A stretch of 43,373 bases of DNA from Pseudomonadota bacterium. Its GTDB lineage: Bacteria; Desulfobacterota; Desulfovibrionia; Desulfovibrionales; Desulfovibrionaceae. Under the pieces are notes generated by a model. It saw only the letters and a list, made by a program, of their open reading frames with translations, did no database searches and was not told the DNA's origin. Shown here one piece after another: positions 32,950 to 40,269 of this stretch. The first letter of the stretch is position 1; every line of letters begins with the position of its first letter. A program made the position numbers and the translations under genes. The stretch covers positions 1 to 43,373 of the forward strand of contig JAHIUD010000058.1 in assembly GCA_018817515.1 (NCBI GenBank), written 5' to 3'.

Positions 32950-35153
32950 GCGGCCCCCTTCTTCTTCACGCTGAGGAAGGTTTCATGGATGGCCGAGTTG
33001 CCGCAGATGGAGTCGTAACGGGTCTCCATGAGTTCCACGATGCTCGCGCCAACTCCCTTGGTGTGCGACAAGCCGCCGGAGATGCTGCCGAAGCCGCTGA
33101 GCATGTACACGGTATCGCGGCGGATCTTCGGCGTCACCAGGGCCTTGAGCTCACCCTTGCCGACCGGGCTTTCCACCTGGACCACGTCGCCCTGCTTGAC
33201 GCCAAGCTCCTTGGCCGCCTCGTCGTTCAGCCAGAGCATGTTCTCCGGCTCAAACTCGGACAGGAGCGCATTGTTGGTGCTGCTGGCCTGGGTGATGCAG
33301 GCGCTGCGGCCCACCACGAGGCGGAACTTGCGGGCCGTGTCCGGTGAGGGCTTGGGGGGCGTGTACACCGGCAGCGGGTCCAGGCCCATCTCCGCGTAGC
33401 GCGAGCAGAACAGCTCGATCTTCTGGCTCGGGGTTTTGAAGGCCGCGCCGTCCGTGCCGCCCAGGGGCGGGTTGGGCGGGTAGAACACGCCATCGCGCTT
33501 GATGATTTCCGCTGCCTCGGGGAAGGCGGCCAGCTGCTTTAAGCGGTAGCTCTCGATGTCGAAGTCGAAGAACTCGCCCAGGCCGAGCTTGCCCGCCAGG
33601 ATCTTCAGGATGTCGAACACCGGCCGGCTCTGGTAGAGGGGGGGGATAACCGCGTCGCGCCAGACCAGGCACGCGCCCTCGGCCCCGGACTGGAGCGCCT
33701 GCACCGGGTCCGTGCGCTCCATGGCGCTGGGCGCGGGCAGCACCAGGTCGGCCATCCAGGCCGTGTCGCTCATGGTGATGTCCACCACGATCATGAAGTC
33801 CAGCTTGTCGATCATCTCGCGGGTCTTCGCGCGTTCGGGCGCGGTGGCCATGGGGTTGGTCTTGTACACGAACCAGCCCTTGATGGGGTAGGGCGCGCCC
33901 TTGATGACAGCCTCGCGGGTGAGCACAAAGGAGCCTTCCTCGTCAAACAGCAGCGGCACGCTCTTGGCGTCCACGCGGCCGGGCGGGTTGTCGTCGTACC
34001 AGGGCGGCTCGCCCGGGACCTTCTTCAGCCCCGCTGGCCGCGCCGGAACCAGGCCGCCGGGGCGGTCGTAGTTGCCGAGCAGCGCGTTGACGATGGCGAA
34101 GCTGCGGCGGATCTGGGTGGAGTTCTCGTAGTCCGAGGTGCGGCGACCAGGGTAGACCATGGAGGACGGGGCCGCTGCGGCCAGGTCGCGGGCCATGCGC
34201 CGGATGTCCGCCGCCGGGATGCCGGTCTCCTTTTCGGCCCACTCCGGGGTCATGTCCGCCACGTGGTCGGCCAGCTTGTCCAGGCCGCTGGTGCGCTCGG
34301 CCATGTACTTGGCGTCGTAGAGCTTCTCGGTGATGATGACATTCGCCAGGGCCAGCATGAAGGCCATGTCCGTGCCGGGGCGGATGGGATGCCATTCCGA
34401 GGCCAGGGCCGCGCTCTTGGTGTAGCGCGGGTCCAGCACCACGACCTTGGCGCCTTCCTTCATGATGGAGATGAGGTCCATGCTGTCGGGCGTGACCAGG
34501 GCCTCCAAACGGTTGGCACCGGCCAGGATGACGTACTTGGAGTTCTTGACGTCCGGCAGGGGCACGTCGCCGAAGGTGTCCAGGAAGGCGCGGTTGCCGG
34601 AGAGCAGGCACAGGGACTCGTGGCTGGTGACGTTGAAGGAGCCGAAGGCCTCGGCAAAGCGGTTGACGAAGCCGCTTTGCATGTCCGCCCCGGCGCTGAA
34701 GAGCATGCCACATCTGGTGTACTTCTCGCCGATGTCCTTCATCTTCGTGGCGGCGAGCTCCAGGGCTTCGTCCCAGGAGATGGCCTTCCACTTGCCTTCG
34801 CCGCGCGCGCCCACGCGCAGGAGGGGCGTCTTCAGGCGGTCCGGGTCGTAGACCTGGGCTACGCCCGCGTTGCCCCGCGCGCAGAGCATCCCGCGCGACT
34901 TGGTGAACTTGGGGTTGGGGTCAAGCTTGGTGATGACGCCGCGCTCCACCCGGGCGATGAGCCCGCAACGGTTGAAGCACATGTCGCACACGCTGTACTT
35001 CGACTCCCACTTGGGCGCCTGGACGGCTGGCGCGGCCTTGGCCTCGGGCGCCGTGGCCGCCGTGACGGCCGTGGCCGCCACCGCAGTGGCAGCGGTCCCC
35101 GCCAGGCGCAGGAAGTCGCGCCGGGAAATCTGTCTGGTGCTGTTGTCGTTCAT
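32946..35153 (-). CDS. Periplasmic molybdopterin oxidoreductase, thiosulfate/polysulfide reductase type (PhsA/PsrA-like)
   Basis: A 735-residue catalytic subunit of the DMSO-reductase family. It has a twin-arginine signal SRRDFL (10-15) with an Ala-rich hydrophobic stretch, cut near residue 40. The [4Fe-4S] site is C56, C59, C63 and C91. The block SHESLCLLSGNRAF places a cysteine (C182) where PsrA/PhsA have their molybdenum ligand. The enzyme would reduce thiosulfate, polysulfide or tetrathionate, or run in the oxidative direction; sequence alone does not decide. The exported triple rhodanese and CstR-like regulator of the same operon point to sulfane sulfur. Formate dehydrogenase is unlikely because the usual selenocysteine or cysteine context and its active-site arginine-histidine block are not seen. 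It overlaps the next gene as ATGA. Confidence 0.85.
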   Translation of the reverse strand: MNDNSTRQISRRDFLRLAGTAATAVAATAVTAATAPEAKAAPAVQAPKWESKYSVCDMCFNRCGLIARVERGVITKLDPNPKFTKSRGMLCARGNAGVAQVYDPDRLKTPLLRVGARGEGKWKAISWDEALELAATKMKDIGEKYTRCGMLFSAGADMQSGFVNRFAEAFGSFNVTSHESLCLLSGNRAFLDTFGDVPLPDVKNSKYVILAGANRLEALVTPDSMDLISIMKEGAKVVVLDPRYTKSAALASEWHPIRPGTDMAFMLALANVIITEKLYDAKYMAERTSGLDKLADHVADMTPEWAEKETGIPAADIRRMARDLAAAAPSSMVYPGRRTSDYENSTQIRRSFAIVNALLGNYDRPGGLVPARPAGLKKVPGEPPWYDDNPPGRVDAKSVPLLFDEEGSFVLTREAVIKGAPYPIKGWFVYKTNPMATAPERAKTREMIDKLDFMIVVDITMSDTAWMADLVLPAPSAMERTDPVQALQSGAEGACLVWRDAVIPPLYQSRPVFDILKILAGKLGLGEFFDFDIESYRLKQLAAFPEAAEIIKRDGVFYPPNPPLGGTDGAAFKTPSQKIELFCSRYAEMGLDPLPVYTPPKPSPDTARKFRLVVGRSACITQASSTNNALLSEFEPENMLWLNDEAAKELGVKQGDVVQVESPVGKGELKALVTPKIRRDTVYMLSGFGSISGGLSHTKGVGASIVELMETRYDSICGNSAIHETFLSVKKKGAA

Positions 35154-35176
35154 GAAAGCCCCCCCTTGAGGGTGTG

Positions 35177-35212
35177 GCGGCGGGCCGAGGTCACGTTGCC
35201 CCGGCCCGCCGC
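35177..35212 (-). promoter_or_regulatory. Intercistronic hairpin between the cytochrome c and phsA-like genes
   Basis: A perfect 11-bp GC-rich stem (35177-35187 with 35202-35212) with a 14-base loop. No T run follows on the minus strand. It may set the relative levels of cytochrome and enzyme. Confidence 0.65.
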
Positions 35213-35228
35213 GCGGTCGCGCATACGT

Positions 35229-35546
35229 CTAGTTGCACTTGGCCGGAGAAGGGGAGTCCTTGGCGTAGTCGTGCAGGTAGGAGTAGATGTCGCCACGGTC
35301 GGCATCGGACACTCCCTTCCAGTCCTTGGCGCACTTGATGCCTTCCCACTTGGCGAAGGTCTTCTTCCAGTCGGCCTGGGTCTTGGAGTTGGGCGAAAGG
35401 TCGGAGGCGGTGGCGCCGTGACAGGTGCGGCACTTCTGGCGGTACAGGAACTTGCCCTTGCGGGCGTTGCCTTCGGCGAAAGCCAGGCTGGCGACGGCCA
35501 GAGCCAGGACCAGGGCGGCGATGATGCCAATGCTGCTGCGCTTCAT
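35229..35546 (-). CDS. Small exported monoheme cytochrome c
   Basis: A 105-residue protein with a signal peptide (cut after AFA near residue 24) and one heme motif CRTCH at 39-43. The mature chain contains no methionine, so the usual Met axial ligand is missing; H92 (YLHDYAK) is the only other histidine I see after the motif. Two extra cysteines, C72 and C104, might form a disulfide or react with sulfur species. It is the first gene of the sulfur operon, so it probably carries electrons to or from the PhsABC-like enzyme or the rhodanese protein. The ATG at 35546 follows AAGGAGA; the longer open frame upstream crosses the operon promoter and is rejected. Confidence 0.85.
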   Translation of the reverse strand: MKRSSIGIIAALVLALAVASLAFAEGNARKGKFLYRQKCRTCHGATASDLSPNSKTQADWKKTFAKWEGIKCAKDWKGVSDADRGDIYSYLHDYAKDSPSPAKCN

Positions 35547-36021
35547 GGGACTCTCCTTGGTTTTGCGTTCCGGTCTTCGTGGCGGCCCGAATGGCTTCCA
35601 CGTTTGTTGATGATCATATGGCTCATAGATACCCATACGGGGTACCAGTGTCAAGGGGGTTGGGGACAAATTTGAACATAATATTTTCATGCTTAAGTTT
35701 TACATAACCATATTGAAAATTAAGATGTTTTAATTGGCAGCCTGGCAGCTTGGCCTTGGGGCGAGAAAATTAATCGTTCTGCCGACACGCCGGTTGCGAG
35801 TATTGTCTTCAGCGCAAGGGTAAGGACCTGCCGTAAACCCGTTAGCACACAATTCGTATTCTTGTACAAGATTCTTCTGCCAGTTCCTGCGCATAGCCGA
35901 GCACGGTTTGCGTATGCGCCCCGGTTAACCTTGGGGCAGGGAGCCCTTTTCAAGTTGCGGCTTTTCCGCTAGTTCAGTGGGGCGTCAAGGGATATCGAAC
36001 TGCGCCGGGAGGGCTTGAGAC
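35547..36021. other. 475-base gap between the sulfur operon and argH
   Basis: The left part holds the promoter and inverted repeat of the sulfur operon. The middle (about 35660-35740) is AT-rich compared with the rest of the window. The right part holds a small hairpin (GCCCC at 35918-35922 with GGGGC at 35933-35937) before argH. I see no believable gene. Confidence 0.6.
35626..35654 (-). promoter_or_regulatory. Sigma-70 promoter of the sulfur operon with embedded operator candidate
   Basis: On the minus strand a consensus TTGACA (plus 35654-35649) is followed after 17 bases by TATCTA (plus 35631-35626), about 80 bases before the cytochrome c start. The spacer contains an inverted repeat TACCC-N5-GGGTA (35630-35644) that also overlaps the -10 element. 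Repeats with C-runs and G-runs flanked by TA are typical of CsoR/CstR-class operators, as I recall them. Confidence 0.65.
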
Positions 36022-37407
36022 ATGACCAAGAAGATGTGGGGCGGGCGTTTTGCCGAGGCCGCAGCAGCCTCGGTGGAGGAGTACACCCAGTCCGAGAGCT
36101 TTGACCGGGCCCTCTGCCGCGAGGACATCCTGGGCTCCAAGGCCCACGCCAGGATGCTCGGAAAGGTTGGCATCATCAGCCCCGAGGAGGCCTTGTCCCT
36201 TGGCCATGGCCTGGACCAGGTGCTCGCCGAGATCGAGGCCGGGACGTTTGTTTGGCGGCGCGAGCTGGAAGACGTGCACATGAACATCGAGCGCCGGCTC
36301 ACCGAGATCGTCGGGCCCGTGGGCGGCAAGCTGCACACCGCGCGCAGCCGCAACGATCAGGTCTGCCTGGACTTCCGCCTGCATGTCGACGCGCGGCTGG
36401 GCCGCTGGTCCGCCGAGCTGGCGCGGCTGGTGAATGTCCTTTGCGAGCGCGCCGAGGAGCACGGCGCAACGCTTCTGCCCGGCTGCACGCACCTGCAGCC
36501 CGCCCAGCCCGTGAGTCTGGCCCAGCACCTGCTGGCCTACGCCCAGATGTTCCGGCGCGACTTCGAGCGCCTGCAGGACTGCCTCAAGCGCGTGCGCGTG
36601 TCGCCCCTGGGCGCTGCGGCCCTGGCAGGCACCACGCACCCCATCGACCCGGCCCAGGTGGCTGAGGACGTGGGCTTTTTGTCCACCTTCGCCAACAGCA
36701 TGGACGCCGTAAGCGACCGCGACTTCGCCCTGGAGGCGCTGTTCTGCGGCAGCGTCATCATGATGCATCTAAGCCGCCTGTGCGAGGAGCTCATCCTTTG
36801 GGCCAACCCGAATTTCGGCTACGTGCGCCTGCCCGACGCGTATTCCACGGGCTCGTCCATCATGCCGCAGAAGAAGAACCCCGACGTCTGCGAGCTCATG
36901 CGCGGCAAGACGGGCAGGGTGTATGGCGCGCTGACCTCGCTGCTTACCCTCATGAAGGGCCTGCCGCTGACCTACAACCGCGACATGCAGGAGGACAAGG
37001 AGCCGTTCTTCGACGCCGACAGGACCGTTTCCTCGTCCGTGGCCATCATGGCCGACATGCTCGGCGTGCTGGAGTTCGTGCCCGAGGCCATGCGCCGGGC
37101 GCTCGCCAAGGGCTTCCTCAACGCCACGGAGCTGGCCGACTATCTGGCGGCCAAGGGGTTGCCCTTCCGCGAGGCGCACCACGCCACCGGGGCCGCCGTG
37201 GCCCTGGCCGAGAAAAAGGGCGTGGGCCTGGAGGACTTGAACCTGGAGGAGCTGCGCGCCTTCTCGCCCCTGGTGGAGCAGGATGTCTTCGCCGTGCTGG
37301 AGTTCGAGGCCGCCGTGGCGCGCCGGAACCTTGCTGGCGGCACCGGACCGGAGTCCTGTGCGGGGCAGATTGTGGCGCTGCGGGCCTGGCTGGCGGGCAT
37401 CCGCTGA
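36022..37407 (+). CDS. argH: Argininosuccinate lyase
   Basis: A 461-residue enzyme of the fumarase/aspartase superfamily that splits argininosuccinate into arginine and fumarate, the last step of arginine synthesis. It shows the early block [19 protein letters not shown], the HLQPAQP region with the catalytic histidine and the signature [12 protein letters not shown]. Length is normal. The ATG at 36022 follows GGGAGG (36006-36011). argF and argG are about 7.6 kb upstream on the same strand, separated by the GNAT gene and the divergent sulfur operon. argH therefore needs its own promoter, which I could not place with confidence. It ends with an intrinsic terminator. Confidence 0.97.
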   Translation: MTKKMWGGRFAEAAAASVEEYTQSESFDRALCREDILGSKAHARMLGKVGIISPEEALSLGHGLDQVLAEIEAGTFVWRRELEDVHMNIERRLTEIVGPVGGKLHTARSRNDQVCLDFRLHVDARLGRWSAELARLVNVLCERAEEHGATLLPGCTHLQPAQPVSLAQHLLAYAQMFRRDFERLQDCLKRVRVSPLGAAALAGTTHPIDPAQVAEDVGFLSTFANSMDAVSDRDFALEALFCGSVIMMHLSRLCEELILWANPNFGYVRLPDAYSTGSSIMPQKKNPDVCELMRGKTGRVYGALTSLLTLMKGLPLTYNRDMQEDKEPFFDADRTVSSSVAIMADMLGVLEFVPEAMRRALAKGFLNATELADYLAAKGLPFREAHHATGAAVALAEKKGVGLEDLNLEELRAFSPLVEQDVFAVLEFEAAVARRNLAGGTGPESCAGQIVALRAWLAGIR

Positions 37408-37433
37408 AGATTGTTCGGCAATAGTGTTGGACT

Positions 37434-37464
37434 GGGGGCGCTCCATGCGGGCGTCCCTTTTTTT
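37434..37464 (+). terminator. Intrinsic terminator after argH
   Basis: GGGGCGC (37435-37441) pairs with GCGTCCC (37451-37457, one G-U pair) and is followed by seven T. Confidence 0.75.
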
Positions 37465-37571
37465 ATCCAAGAAAACCATGTGCATTTTTGAACATGGGTT
37501 GCGCTTCTTTGAGTTTTTGTTCATAGCCTCCAAAGGAGCAGAGTCACCGCATCCGATCCCGGAGGGGAAAC

Positions 37572-38618
37572 ATGACGACGTACACCGTCTACAAGGAGCA
37601 GCTGCCCGGGCTGTTCGAGAAGTGGAGCAAGCAGTACGCGCTCCACGTCCCGGCCCGGCTGCGCGAAGGTTTTTACGACCTCGTGCCCTGGAAAAAGGAC
37701 CTGGAGATCGCCTGGGACTATGATGTTGCCTACAACTCGCCCAAGCGTTTCGTCATGCCCCCGCATGAGGCGCTCATCACCTACGACCGCCGCACCTGCG
37801 AGGCCCAGCCGGTCTTCGAGGCACCGAAGCAGATACTCTTCGGCGTGCACCCCTATGACGTGAAGGCCCTAAACCAGCTGGATCAGCTCATGGAGGGCGG
37901 CAGCCCGGACCAGAATTATCTTCGCCGCCGCGAGGCCACCGTGGTCATGGTCTTTGAGCCGCTCACGGTTTCGTCTTCGGCCTTCTGGGCCAGCGTGGGC
38001 GCGGCCAGCGTGGCCCACGGCTTCGACCTCTACTGGACCAAGATCGGTCCCGCCGCCTTCACCGTCGAGGTGGGCTCGGCCAAGGGCGAGGAGCTGCTCG
38101 GCATGAACGGCCCGCTTCTTTCCTCCACCGCCGGGGACAAGGAAGGCGCACGCCGGGCCAAGGCGCGCGTGCTGGCCAAGGCCCGCAAGAACGCCCTGCG
38201 CTACAACTGGGAGGAGACCCCGCGCCTGCTCGCCAAGTGCTGGGACTCGCCCCTGTGGCGGCGCTACTCGCAGATGTGCCTGGCCTGCGGCTCCTGCAAC
38301 CTCGTCTGTCCCACCTGCTACTGTTTCGACATCCGCGAGGAGACCGACGACAAGCTGGAGACGGGCGTGCGCTCACGCGAGTGGGACGGCTGCATGCTGG
38401 AGGGCTTCGCCAAGGTGGCGGGCAACCACAACTTCCGGCCCAAGGCCCAGGACCGCTACCGCCACCGGTACTTCCGCAAGGGCAAATACATCTACGACAA
38501 GATCGGCGAGCTTGGCTGCGTGGGCTGCGGACGCTGCGTGCGCGCCTGCACCGCAGGCATCGCCAACCCGCTCAAGGTGTTCAACGAATTGTGGGAGGAG
38601 ACCGCACATGAATACTAA
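37572..38618 (+). CDS. hydB: Sulfhydrogenase beta subunit (two [4Fe-4S] clusters)
   Basis: A 348-residue iron-sulfur subunit of a group 3b [NiFe] hydrogenase. Two ferredoxin-type motifs lie at the C-terminal end: C236, C239, C242, C246 (CLACGSCNLVC) and C316, C319, C322, C326 (CVGCGRCVRAC). The N-terminal 220 residues are the family domain without cofactor. It passes electrons between the hydrogenase dimer and the flavin subunit. The order beta, gamma, delta, alpha is that of hydBGDA in Pyrococcus furiosus, whose enzyme also reduces elemental sulfur and polysulfide to sulfide. The ATG at 37572 follows GGAGGGG. The next gene overlaps its end by 11 bases. Confidence 0.9.
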   Translation: MTTYTVYKEQLPGLFEKWSKQYALHVPARLREGFYDLVPWKKDLEIAWDYDVAYNSPKRFVMPPHEALITYDRRTCEAQPVFEAPKQILFGVHPYDVKALNQLDQLMEGGSPDQNYLRRREATVVMVFEPLTVSSSAFWASVGAASVAHGFDLYWTKIGPAAFTVEVGSAKGEELLGMNGPLLSSTAGDKEGARRAKARVLAKARKNALRYNWEETPRLLAKCWDSPLWRRYSQMCLACGSCNLVCPTCYCFDIREETDDKLETGVRSREWDGCMLEGFAKVAGNHNFRPKAQDRYRHRYFRKGKYIYDKIGELGCVGCGRCVRACTAGIANPLKVFNELWEETAHEY

Positions 38619-39441
38619 ACTCTTCTCGCCCTACGTGCCGCGTCCGGTCACGCTGGTGGAGAAGACCCCGCTGTCGGACTTCGTCACGCGCTTCACCTTT
38701 GAGCAGGACAACGGCAAGCCCTTGGCCCACAAGCCCGGCCAGTTCGTGAACCTGTCCATCTACGGCATCGGCGAGGCGCCATTCTCCATCAGCTCGCCGC
38801 CTAGGCGCACCAACATCACCTTCGAGATCGCCGTGCGGCGCATCGGCGCAGTCACAGGCGCGCTGCACGCCCTTGAGCCCGGCGCCAAGGTCGGCCTCCG
38901 CGGACCCTACGGGTCGTCGTTCCCGGTGATGAAGTTCGTGGGCAAGGACGTGCTCATCGTGGCTGGCGGCCTGGGCTACATCCCTTTGCGCTCGCTTCTG
39001 TTCTACCAGCTGCGCCACCGCGACGAGTTCGGGCGCATCGTGCTCATGGTCGGCACCCGCGACCCCAAGGAGCGCATCTTCGTCGACGAGATCGCGGACC
39101 TGGCCAAGAGCGGCGAGGTCGAGGTCATGGAGACCGTGGACATGCCCGACAGCACCTGGAAGGGCAACGTCGGCGTCATCACCACGCTTTTGCCCAAGGC
39201 CGAGCTTGATCCGGGCAACACCTTCGTGGCCATGGTCGGGCCCCCAATCATGTACCGCTTCGTCATCGCCGAGTGCCGCAAGAAGGGCATCGCCTCGGAA
39301 CAGATCTTCGTCTCGCTTGAGCGTAAGATGAAATGCGGTCTGGGCAAGTGCGGCCACTGTCAGATCAACGAGCTCAACACCTGCATCGACGGGCCCGTGT
39401 TCTGCTACACGGACATCGAGGCCTACCAGGAAGCCATCTAG
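38608..39441 (+). CDS. hydG: Sulfhydrogenase gamma subunit (FAD/NAD(P)-binding)
   Basis: A 277-residue ferredoxin-reductase-type subunit that exchanges electrons with NAD(P)H. The FAD domain has APFSISSPP (RxYS-like) and RGPYGSSFP. The nucleotide domain has VLIVAGGLGYIPLRSLL, and MVGPPIMY is the NAD(P) ribose-end loop. A C-terminal [2Fe-2S] site is formed by C243, C248, C251 and C259. The same fold is found in dihydroorotate dehydrogenase PyrK, but the neighbours make the hydrogenase assignment firm. The ATG at 38608 lies inside the end of hydB, preceded by GGGAGGAG. This G is the gamma subunit and is unrelated to the HydG maturase of [FeFe] hydrogenases. Confidence 0.9.
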   Translation: MNTKLFSPYVPRPVTLVEKTPLSDFVTRFTFEQDNGKPLAHKPGQFVNLSIYGIGEAPFSISSPPRRTNITFEIAVRRIGAVTGALHALEPGAKVGLRGPYGSSFPVMKFVGKDVLIVAGGLGYIPLRSLLFYQLRHRDEFGRIVLMVGTRDPKERIFVDEIADLAKSGEVEVMETVDMPDSTWKGNVGVITTLLPKAELDPGNTFVAMVGPPIMYRFVIAECRKKGIASEQIFVSLERKMKCGLGKCGHCQINELNTCIDGPVFCYTDIEAYQEAI

Positions 39442-39465
39442 GCGCTCTGGCGGGGAGGGGACACC

Positions 39466-40206
39466 ATGGCAAAACCAAAAATCGCCTTCTTCGACTTCGC
39501 TGGCTGCGAGGGCGACCAGCTCCAGATAGCCAACCTCGAAGAGCGCCTGCTCGACATCCTGGGACACGTCGAGGTGGTGAGCTTCCGCGAGGTCGCCACC
39601 GGACATTCCGATGACTACGACGTGGCCTTTGTGGAAGGCTCCATCACCCGGCCCGAGGACGAGATCCGCCTGAAGGAGATACGCAAGAACGCCAAGGTCC
39701 TGGTGGCCCTGGGGGCCTGCGCCTGCATCGGCGGCATCAACTGCCTGAAGAACTTCATGGCCGAGAACGTCTACCGCGAGGAAGTTTACGGCGGCCAGGC
39801 CCGCTGGTTCTCCACCTACGCCGCCAGGCCGCTGAAAAGCGTGGTCCACGTCGACGCCGAGGTGCCCGGTTGCCCCATCGACCCGACGGAGTTCGCGCGC
39901 ATCACCAAGGAGCTGCTCCAGGGCCGCGCGCCCTGGATTCCCGACTTCCCGGTCTGCGTGGAATGCAAGCAGGCCGGCAACGTCTGCCGCTACGAGATGG
40001 GCCGCATGTGCCTGGGGATCATCACCCGCGCCGGCTGCAAGGCCGCCTGCGTGAGCGAGGGCGCGCACTGCTGGGGTTGCCGGGGCCTGGTGCCCGGGGC
40101 CAACCTCGATGCCGCCCGCATCGTCATGGACCGCGCGGGAAGCGACCGCAAGGCCACCCAGGATCTGCTGCGCTTCTTCCTGGGCGACACCGGCGCCGCC
40201 CTGTAG
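39466..40206 (+). CDS. hydD: Sulfhydrogenase delta subunit ([NiFe] hydrogenase small subunit)
   Basis: A 246-residue small subunit related to NuoB and MvhG. It carries the cluster next to the [NiFe] site. The usual C-x2-C opening is C14-E-G-D17 here, so the second ligand is aspartate. The other proximal ligands, C85 (GACA) and C136 (GCPI), are present. The C-terminal part has many cysteines (C164, C167, C174, C182, C191, C195, C202, C205), enough for the two further [4Fe-4S] clusters. The ATG at 39466 follows GGGGAGGGG. It is 24 bases after hydG and 63 bases before hydA, in one operon. Confidence 0.9.
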   Translation: MAKPKIAFFDFAGCEGDQLQIANLEERLLDILGHVEVVSFREVATGHSDDYDVAFVEGSITRPEDEIRLKEIRKNAKVLVALGACACIGGINCLKNFMAENVYREEVYGGQARWFSTYAARPLKSVVHVDAEVPGCPIDPTEFARITKELLQGRAPWIPDFPVCVECKQAGNVCRYEMGRMCLGIITRAGCKAACVSEGAHCWGCRGLVPGANLDAARIVMDRAGSDRKATQDLLRFFLGDTGAAL

Positions 40207-40269
40207 CCGCGACAATCGCCGCAAAGTAGACCACCGGCCCAGAATCCGGGCCGCCGAGAGGATACGACC

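Noticed and set aside
35735-35750. Sigma-54-like TGGCA-N8-GCT element
   Set aside because: GG and GC have the right spacing, but the -12 part does not match TTGCA, and the nearest plus-strand start is 270 bases away. No activator gene is nearby.
35720-35953. 77-codon open frame on the minus strand in the gap before argH
   Set aside because: No ribosome site, no family likeness and mixed composition.
37489-37523. TGAACA and TGTTCA pair before hydB as a regulator site
   Set aside because: The arms are 23 bases apart, longer than for FNR, CRP or similar dimers; probably chance.
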